12,052 nt of DNA from Thalassiosira profunda (Eukaryota; Bacillariophyta; Thalassiosirophyceae; Thalassiosirales; Thalassiosiraceae). The notes beneath the pieces are model-generated. The model had not been told where the DNA came from and did no database searches. It was given only the letters and a program-made list of their open reading frames with translations. The DNA lies in contig JALLAP010001595.1 of the NCBI GenBank assembly GCA_036939355.1, positions 1 to 12,052 of the forward strand, in the 5' to 3' direction. Both the position numbers and the translations under genes were made by a program. Each line of letters begins with the position of its first letter. Within the stretch, counting starts at the first letter, position 1. Positions 7,033 through 12,052 of the stretch are shown piece by piece.

Positions 7033-7297
7033 AACTGATCGTGCCTTGTAGTTAGGAGCTACGTTCATGTCGATGCAACTGTACAATACTTGGGAACAAC
7101 TGTTTGTGGGCGCTCACCAGGAATGTGTGCTCACCGTGTGCTGTGTATTCTTAAATGGGGAGATATCTGGAGTTGACTCATTCGACTTCTTCTTAGAACT
7201 TGGATGCTCGATTCTCCGTCTACCGGAGTCAAGAGCAGACTGTCACTAAATCTTTATGTGCAACTTTCTCTATCTACCAACACAACACAACTACCAC
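7033..7297. other. Convergent spacer holding 3' ends of the adenylate kinase and ABC1K genes
   Basis: This 265-bp AT-richer stretch lies between two genes that end toward each other and should contain both 3' untranslated regions. No convincing gene, repeat or RNA was seen. A short run of repeated ACACAACAC/CACAC bases lies near 7280-7315, overlapping the ABC1K stop. Confidence 0.5.
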
Positions 7298-8911
7298 TCA
7301 CACCAACACTTCGACCTCATTCGCACCACCGCCGCTTCCCAAGGCAATCATTCTCGAGTCGGAAGCCACATCCAGGCCCGGAGCCAAAATTTTCAGGTAG
7401 CGATCGAAATACAACGATTGCTTCACGAGAAGTCCAAACTCCCGCGGCAGCTTCAAGCCGTTGTCCTCCGTCACAGCCACTATCCGCAGCAGCATATTGG
7501 TCACTTCCTCTTCATCAAAGGAGATTGCCGCCTGAACAGTGCCGTCGCTGCCCACGCCCACCGCTGCGATATCCGGGCTAACGTTTGCCATCGAATTCAT
7601 GACTTCCTCGATGTCTCGGCCAAACTTCTGTACATCGACGGCCTCATCGGCCGCGCCCATATTGAGCAACGCAGCAGCCATGCCTTCGTAATCCGCCATC
7701 GCCATGCTTGTGCTCAGTTCGTTTACAGCCTTGAACGTCTTCTCTCCAACCCGGCCAACCATTCCGAAATCGATGAAGCCCACTCGTCCATCCTCCAACA
7801 CAAGCAAGTTTCCACTGTGGACGTCCGCGTGGAACCACGGCATGTTCATCACGCTGGACGTCCACGTATTGAGCGCCGTAACAATGAGCGACTCTGGATC
7901 GTTGGTGATGCTCTTGATGCTCTCGGCGTCTACCATCGAGACTCCCTTCAGCCGTTCCATCGTCAGCACCTTTCGCGTGGTCAGGTCACTGTACACTCGT
8001 GGGGCGGTGACCGTCTCCCGCAATTCCTGTTCGCGCAAAAAGACCCGAAACTCCTCGATGTTGCTGGCCTCCTTCTCGAAATCCAATTCCTCTAACATTG
8101 AGCTCTTGACATCGCCCGCCACGGCACTCAGCGATGTTCGCTCGAAATCGGGTTGCAGAAATTCAATGAGGCGGGACGCAATGTAGATGAAGTTCAGGTC
8201 GGCCTTGAGCAATTCGTCGATCTGCGGCTTTTGCACCTTGATCACCACCTCCTGCCCCGTTTTGAGCTTGGCCGCGTGGACCTGCGCAATGCTCGCCGAT
8301 GCCAGCGGCGCTTTGTCGATGAAAGAAAAGTTGTCGGATACCGGGCCCAATTCCTTCTCGATGATGCTCTGGACAACATTCCACTCCAACGGCTCCGTCG
8401 AGTCCAAGCACTTCTGAAACTCCAACACATATTCCTTCGGGAACAGGCTGGGAGAGCTGGCGACGAACTGTCCCAGCTTGATGTACGTCGCCCCCAGCCG
8501 CTCGAAAAGTTTTCGCAATGCCACTGGCGCCGAGAACTCCTCGGCCGTCCGCCCCGGGCGCTGGAGGGGCGAAAAGTCTTGCAACGTGCGCGAGACGGCA
8601 AAGTAGGCTTGCAGCGTCCGCGACGGCGCGGCCCGCGGCCCGGCGTCGTAGGCGGCCTGAACGATGTCGCGGAGGAGGGAGACGGCCTCCTCCGTGGAGC
8701 GATCCCGGAGGGTGCGCTTGGGCCGGGCAGAGGAGGCGGTGGAAGAGGAGGAGGGGGGCGAGGACGACATGGCGAGTGAGGTGCACGCGACGTGGTCGGT
8801 GCATCCCGGACGCCCGATCGCCGGCGCCGCGGGCCGCGGGGCGAGGAACGCCGCGGCGGGCGAGGAGGCGGCCAAGGCCGCGAGGAGAGCGGTGCTTCGA
8901 TAGGGCGCCAT
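7298..8911 (-). CDS. ABC1K/UbiB (ADCK) family atypical kinase, plastid-targeted
   Basis: The frame encodes 537 residues in one exon. Plant and algal ABC1K proteins sit in plastoglobules or mitochondria and control prenylquinone and lipid metabolism. The N-terminus (MAPYRSTALLAALAASSPAAAFLAPRP) reads as a signal peptide ending in an AAAFLAP cleavage site with Phe22, followed by a Ser/Ala/Arg-rich transit-like region to about 65. This resembles the bipartite plastid presequence of diatoms. Kinase motifs in order: KLGQF (145-149, the KxGQ motif unique to the family), the Ala-rich loop LASASIAQVHAA (203-214) replacing the Gly-rich loop, catalytic Lys225 in VIKVQKP, the acidic helix EELDFEKEA (274-282), HADVHSGNLLV (361-371) and GFIDFGMVGRV (378-388). 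All key residues are intact. The ATG at 8911 has a favourable GCCATGG context. It is convergent with the adenylate kinase and divergent from the gene at 9553, with a transposon between them. Confidence 0.92.
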   Translation of the reverse strand: MAPYRSTALLAALAASSPAAAFLAPRPAAPAIGRPGCTDHVACTSLAMSSSPPSSSSTASSARPKRTLRDRSTEEAVSLLRDIVQAAYDAGPRAAPSRTLQAYFAVSRTLQDFSPLQRPGRTAEEFSAPVALRKLFERLGATYIKLGQFVASSPSLFPKEYVLEFQKCLDSTEPLEWNVVQSIIEKELGPVSDNFSFIDKAPLASASIAQVHAAKLKTGQEVVIKVQKPQIDELLKADLNFIYIASRLIEFLQPDFERTSLSAVAGDVKSSMLEELDFEKEASNIEEFRVFLREQELRETVTAPRVYSDLTTRKVLTMERLKGVSMVDAESIKSITNDPESLIVTALNTWTSSVMNMPWFHADVHSGNLLVLEDGRVGFIDFGMVGRVGEKTFKAVNELSTSMAMADYEGMAAALLNMGAADEAVDVQKFGRDIEEVMNSMANVSPDIAAVGVGSDGTVQAAISFDEEEVTNMLLRIVAVTEDNGLKLPREFGLLVKQSLYFDRYLKILAPGLDVASDSRMIALGSGGGANEVEVLV

Positions 8912-9039
8912 GGCGATTTGTGGGTGGAGGCGGCTCTGAGCGGGCGTCGATTTCGCTTAATGAGTCAGAGAGGCACATCCATCGCTGCGAAGTCTGAGGA
9001 TGACGCGTGTCCCTCGACTTCGAGAGGTGGGATGCGAAT
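8912..9039. promoter_or_regulatory. Upstream region of the ABC1K gene, left of the MITE
   Basis: This stretch must hold the ABC1K 5' untranslated region and core promoter. No TTGCAA or TATA box was seen here. Its right end, 9031-9038, is GATGCGAA, the left copy of the target-site duplication of the adjoining transposon. The insertion therefore sits about 130 bp from the ABC1K start codon. Confidence 0.4.
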
Positions 9040-9276
9040 TAGGGACCTGTCAACTGAGCAGTGCTCAATCAGGCCGGATTTTGCTCAAAACCCTACGCAT
9101 CTGCTCAGCGTAGAAAGGTACTAGTTCCTACAGTTAAGTACTGTTCCTAACAGTACGTAGTACGGTACTGTGTAGGCACCGAATTTCCCCCGTAGACTTG
9201 TACTAGTTCCTACGTTGAATTCCTTGCTCCGCCTGCTCAATGGGCCCTTTCACACTGCTCAGTCGACAGGTCCCTA
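9040..9276. mobile_element. Non-autonomous hAT-like MITE, 237 bp
   Basis: The ends form a 24-bp terminal inverted repeat, 9040-9063 and 9253-9276, beginning TAGGGACCTGTC on both outer edges, with one mismatch (A at 9052 on the left, G on the right when reversed). The element is flanked by the direct repeat GATGCGAA at 9031-9038 and 9277-9284, with one extra T at 9039. A TAGGG-type end with an 8-bp target duplication is typical of hAT transposons; the assignment to hAT is inferred, since no transposase is present. TGCTCA hexamers (or the reverse, TGAGCA) occur at 9055, 9062, 9082, 9102, 9234 and 9256, concentrated near both ends as subterminal transposase-binding sites often are. The interior has no open frame of note. 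High similarity of the two ends suggests a fairly recent insertion. Confidence 0.8.
9118..9213. repeat. Internal palindromic and direct repeats of the MITE
   Basis: The 14-mer GTACTAGTTCCTAC occurs at 9118-9131 and again at 9200-9213. Between them, GTACTGTT (9138-9145) and AACAGTAC (9149-9156) form an 8-bp hairpin with a three-base loop. ACAGTAC (9150-9156) can alternatively pair with GTACTGT (9165-9171). ACAGT at 9132-9136 gives a further partial arm, so ACAGT(A)/TACTGT arms alternate four times, allowing several competing foldbacks. Confidence 0.8.
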
Positions 9277-9284
9277 GATGCGAA

Positions 9285-9552
9285 CCGAACGCTACCTCTC
9301 TAGAGAGCTAGAGAGAGCTGGTGGGCCGCAGCCTGAAGCACAAAGGACCACTCTCACATAAAATGCAAATCCACACCAAGAGTTCGAGAGCAAGGGATTT
9401 GAGAGGACTCTCTAGCATTAGCGACGTCGCATACAATAAGCAGCAACAGAGATCACACACAGCACACAATCGTGCTCAACTGGTGCCCCGACGAGTGCCC
9501 TGACTAGCTCCAACATTCCGTTACATTGATCGAAGGCCTTCTGCGTTTGGAC
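9285..9552. promoter_or_regulatory. Upstream region of the gene at 9553
   Basis: This 268-bp segment between the MITE and the next start codon should hold that gene's promoter and 5' untranslated region. It contains a 12-bp perfect palindrome CTCTCTAGAGAG (9296-9307) continuing into a GAGAGCTAGAGAGAG run, and a related CTCTCTAGC near 9408. No further gene was seen. The role is inferred from position. Confidence 0.35.
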
Positions 9553-10329
9553 ATGGAGGATGAGGACTACACGCCGGGCGTCGAAGATCCGGTGAACGCG
9601 TCATCGACACCCGCTGCGGTCGACGGGTTAGACGAATCCGGATTCAGTGTGAGCCAGAGCGAATCACAGACCGGCAACAACTGGATCGCCTTCGTCGCGG
9701 CCGTGGCGCTCGTTTTCGTCGCGACTCTCCTAATCAAGACGTGTGCATACTACATTTGCTTAGGACGCAACAAGATATTACCGGAGCTAGGATTCGACCA
9801 CGCGGTATCCGAGGCGAAACGGCGGGCAAATTCTTCCCGGAATACGGCCTCGGCGTCGTCGTCGTTCGATGCTTCGACTACTCCCATATTTCAATGCTAC
9901 GACGGAGATTTCTACATCAAGTACGAAGATCGAGGCCATACGCGGTCGGGCTTCGTCAAGATCCAATTGCGAAACAACGGAACGAACGGGTACGAAGTCC
10001 ACGGGATGTGCGCAGATGCCGACGGCTACGCCACAATCACAGACGGTTACGTATCCTATTCCGGAGAAGGGTGGTGGGTGCAGGAGATCTTGGACGAAGA
10101 CGAAGAGAGGGTCGGATTGAAGGTGTTCTCGAAAGGGCAGTTCGACTTCGATAGCAAAACTTTCGCCGGGCGTTGGACTGCAAATACAGGCAGGAAGGGC
10201 AAATACCTGAAGTTCGAAGGCACTGCGTATCAACCCTGCCCCTGCCCGGAATCGACAATGGACATTCCCGTGGCAATAGCGGTGCCGCACCGACCTGTTT
10301 CATTACTGCAAAAGGATGATGCTGTATGA
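9553..10329 (+). CDS. Single-pass membrane protein with a beta-rich C-terminal domain, unknown function
   Basis: The frame encodes 258 residues from the first in-frame ATG (MEDEDYTPGVED); the frame is open a little further upstream, but without an ATG. Residues 1-42 are acidic and Ser-rich. A clear membrane helix spans about 44-69 (WIAFVAAVALVFVATLLI), then a basic, Ser-rich linker (70-108). The rest (about 113-206) is a compact aromatic- and Gly-rich beta domain: FYIKYEDRG, FVKIQLRNNGTNGYEVHGMCADADGYATITDGYVSY (key residues only: GYEVHG, DADG, TITDGYVSY), GWWVQE, FSKGQFDFDS, FAGRWTANTG and GKYLKFEG. The repeated pattern of a Gly-Tyr turn, D-G-x-x-I-x-D-G and F-x-G-x-W-x-A-x-x-G suggests an antiparallel sheet or barrel. 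The tail ends with a Cys-Pro-rich patch (PCPCPE). I do not recognise a named family and assign no function. A basic stretch after the helix favours a cytosolic C-terminal domain, but topology is uncertain. Confidence 0.7.
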   Translation: MEDEDYTPGVEDPVNASSTPAAVDGLDESGFSVSQSESQTGNNWIAFVAAVALVFVATLLIKTCAYYICLGRNKILPELGFDHAVSEAKRRANSSRNTASASSSFDASTTPIFQCYDGDFYIKYEDRGHTRSGFVKIQLRNNGTNGYEVHGMCADADGYATITDGYVSYSGEGWWVQEILDEDEERVGLKVFSKGQFDFDSKTFAGRWTANTGRKGKYLKFEGTAYQPCPCPESTMDIPVAIAVPHRPVSLLQKDDAV

Positions 10330-10429
10330 GGCACACTCTTCCATTGCCTCTAGGCTAGATATCTTGATATATCTTGTACAGTTAGTGCGTTGCTATCACA
10401 GATCTCTCCAAGATTCCTAAGCAAATGTA
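10330..10429. other. Convergent spacer between gene 8 and the ATPase/TPR gene
   Basis: These 100 bp lie between two stop codons facing each other and should hold both 3' ends. The sequence is AT-rich with GATATCTTGATATATCTTG near 10358-10376, a short imperfect repeat. Nothing else is evident. Confidence 0.4.
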
Positions 10430-12052
10430 TCAACAATTTTTGTCTACGGCATCAACCAGTAGCTGCAATTCATCCGCCTTCCGCTTCGCGCCCCACCGTT
10501 CGTATAAGTCCACCGCTGTTCGCAGCAATCGTGCTCCCTGCTTGATGCGTTCATTCTCGATGCAGAACAGACCGTAACACTCGTGTATCACAGCCTCTCC
10601 GCTGGAGTACTGGTGCTCGCGAGCAGACTTGATGGCGGCCTTGTATGTTGCTTCTGCGGAATCCAATTCTCTGTCCGTATAAAACAATTCCGCCTGCACC
10701 AGTTGATGTCGGTGCTGAAAGTTCCATTTGCTAGTCTGGGCGAAGCCGGCAAGCTTCTCCACGGACGCGACGCCGATATCCCGCCACTTTCTTTCCTTGG
10801 TCTGACGTGCTAAGGTGAGCGACGCCACTCCCTCGTACCACGCCAGAGCCGTTGTGATAATGCGGTTGAACTTGGACGGCCGTTGCTTTTCCGAGAGTTC
10901 CATTACGGCGATCCAATCTCGATCGAAGAAGTAATTGGAGAGCTTTGACATCATAACGCGGAATCTCAAGTGGTTGTTGCTCTCTCCCACTGAAAGAGCT
11001 TCCAGTTCGTCGTAGCTCAATAGTCCTATCTCATCTTCGCTCTTTCCCGTTAAATGAGTGCACATTCGGAGATTCGTCATGGCAACATGAAGTGCATTCT
11101 GCTGCTTATATCTCGACTGGTATCAATCGACGTGAGAATAGATGCCATAAGATCAACAAGATCGTTCGTGCAATTGGTTGTCAAACAATGCTCTTACCGC
11201 TTGCTCGATGCAATTTTTGTACGCCTTCGAGGTTGACAACAGATTTGCGTCAGTGTAGAAACAGATCCCACAATAAGCCAAGAAACATATTACAGCGGAC
11301 TCCTTTGGAACAGGTGCGTGTTGAGTGGTTGCATTGGGAGGGCAAGTAATAACCAATCCTTGGATGGGAAAGGGACTCACCACATCTCCCGACAGCATCG
11401 CAGAGTTATATCTATCACTCATCACAGGGATTAACTTCTGCTGGGGCTCCACCTGCGTTGAGGACGGCAACAATGAGCTCTGCAAATCCTGCTGCTGCAC
11501 ACACAAAAGTCTGAGTCCTTACCATTGCTTTGAGCGTAACGTCCAATTCTCGACAGAGCCGCGAGCGCAGAGCATGCTTCTTGGGACTTTCCTCGATGAG
11601 CACGTCACAGACCTTTCCGATGCGATACCCCATTTGGATGTTATTGGTGAAGGTAAAAAGGCTGTACGCTGCGACCGTTAGCCCGACGATCGAGTTGTCG
11701 CAAAAGCCTTCCTCTATTGTCAACCGGACCATCCGGCATGACATGATGGGCACAAGCATTGGCTTGGCTATCGTGCTGTATCGGCACATCATGGCCATGA
11801 ACTGCATCGCACTCAATTTGTCTGTGTCCGTCATACGAGGCAAATTCCGCACTTGATCCACCGTTATGTTGTTCAATGTCGTCTCGATGACCGCCAACTC
11901 GTTCATTACCAATTGGAGGTTGATATTCTCAGGGACCTCTTCTTCGCCCAGGTGAGTCAACGCAGAGAGGCAGTTGGCCATGGCCTCGTCGTATTTGCCC
12001 GAGCTTGCCAATAAGCGAGAAAGCAACACCGACGAAGCCAAGCTATCCCGGA
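10430..12052 (-). CDS. C-terminal part of a large COG3899-type ATPase/TPR signalling protein, four exons
   Basis: The gene enters from the right edge and its 5' part is missing. Proposed exons on the minus strand: 12052-11523, 11452-11381, 11302-11198 and 11116-10430. Introns are 11522-11453 (70 bp), 11380-11303 (78 bp) and 11197-11117 (81 bp), all phase 0, with donors GTAAGG, GTGAGT and GTAAGA and acceptors ending GCAG, AAAG and CCAG. The spliced product gives 463 residues reading smoothly through each join (KAM/VEPQQK, SGDV/ESAVICFLAYC, IEQA/SRYKQQNAL). The order matches the helical region after the AAA/NACHT-like ATPase in multi-domain kinases of this family: YDEAMANCLSALTHLGEE, then LPRMTDTDKLSAMQFM, VAAYSLFTF, YNSAMLSGDVESA with YCGICFYTDANL, and a TPR-like end (AEATYKAAIKSARE, LLRTAVDLYERWGAKRKADEL). 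In bacterial and fungal relatives a Ser/Thr kinase and ATPase precede this part, and a histidine kinase may follow it. Here the protein stops directly after the TPR region. Confidence 0.75.

Noticed and set aside
7256..8095. Long plus-strand frame opposite the ABC1K gene
   Set aside because: Antisense shadow; the opposite strand has all ABC1K motifs intact.
9526..9552. Nine extra N-terminal codons of gene 8 beginning with TTG
   Set aside because: A nuclear eukaryotic gene is expected to start at ATG; the first in-frame ATG is at 9553.
11153..11506. Minus-strand 117-residue frame as a separate gene
   Set aside because: Its parts match consecutive pieces of the ATPase/TPR protein and it runs through two introns with good splice sites, so it is exon-intron read-through.
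1..12052. CRISPR array, rRNA, tRNA, prophage or bacterial operon
   Set aside because: No regularly spaced repeats, no recognisable RNA gene signatures, and gene structure is clearly nuclear eukaryotic.

Overview
The window looks like nuclear DNA of a diatom, most likely a centric, Thalassiosira-like species (inference). Reasons: eukaryotic genes with small spliceosomal introns (70 to 119 bp), short intergenic spaces, and an ABC1-family kinase whose N-terminus has a signal peptide followed by an AFLAP motif, resembling the ASAFAP signal of plastids with four membranes. There is also a nuclear splicing factor (AAR2), and several signal-anchored or secreted proteins. Nothing looks prokaryotic or organellar.

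Nine protein genes are present and their strands alternate perfectly (-,+,-,+,-,+,-,+,-), so every junction is divergent or convergent. Left to right: (1) the N-terminus of a signal-anchored protein running off the left edge (1-355, -); (2) AAR2, a U5 snRNP assembly factor (708-2390, +); (3) a Golgi-type sulfotransferase (2422-3522 or 3615, -); (4) a secreted beta-helix-like protein with a tandemly duplicated signal peptide (3676-4539, +); (5) a membrane-anchored FkbM-type methyltransferase (4651-5913, -); (6) an AK3-type adenylate kinase with one intron and a mitochondrial-type leader (6040-7032, +); (7) a plastid-type ABC1K/UbiB atypical kinase (7298-8911, -); (8) a single-pass membrane protein of unknown family (9553-10329, +); (9) the four-exon C-terminal part of a large COG3899-type ATPase/TPR signalling protein running off the right edge (10430-12052, -).

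Two single Ns (4630 and 6947) are each flanked by two exact 72-bp copies of the same sequence. These are almost certainly false gaps where overlapping contig ends were joined without merging. The second breaks the adenylate kinase frame; removing one copy plus the N restores a normal C-terminus. Between the ABC1K gene and gene 8 lies a 237-bp non-autonomous transposon (9040-9276) with 24-bp terminal inverted repeats, an 8-bp target duplication and hairpin-rich internal repeats, best explained as a hAT-like MITE.

The genes do not form one pathway: splicing, nucleotide metabolism, plastid quinone/lipid regulation and signalling are mixed. Genes 3, 4 and 5 (sulfotransferase, secreted beta-helix protein, FkbM methyltransferase) could all act on secreted glycans, but this is only suggestive. 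I found no new multi-gene system. The most notable signals are the MITE, the signal-peptide duplication, the TTGCAA palindrome concentrated in divergent promoters, and the assembly artefacts.
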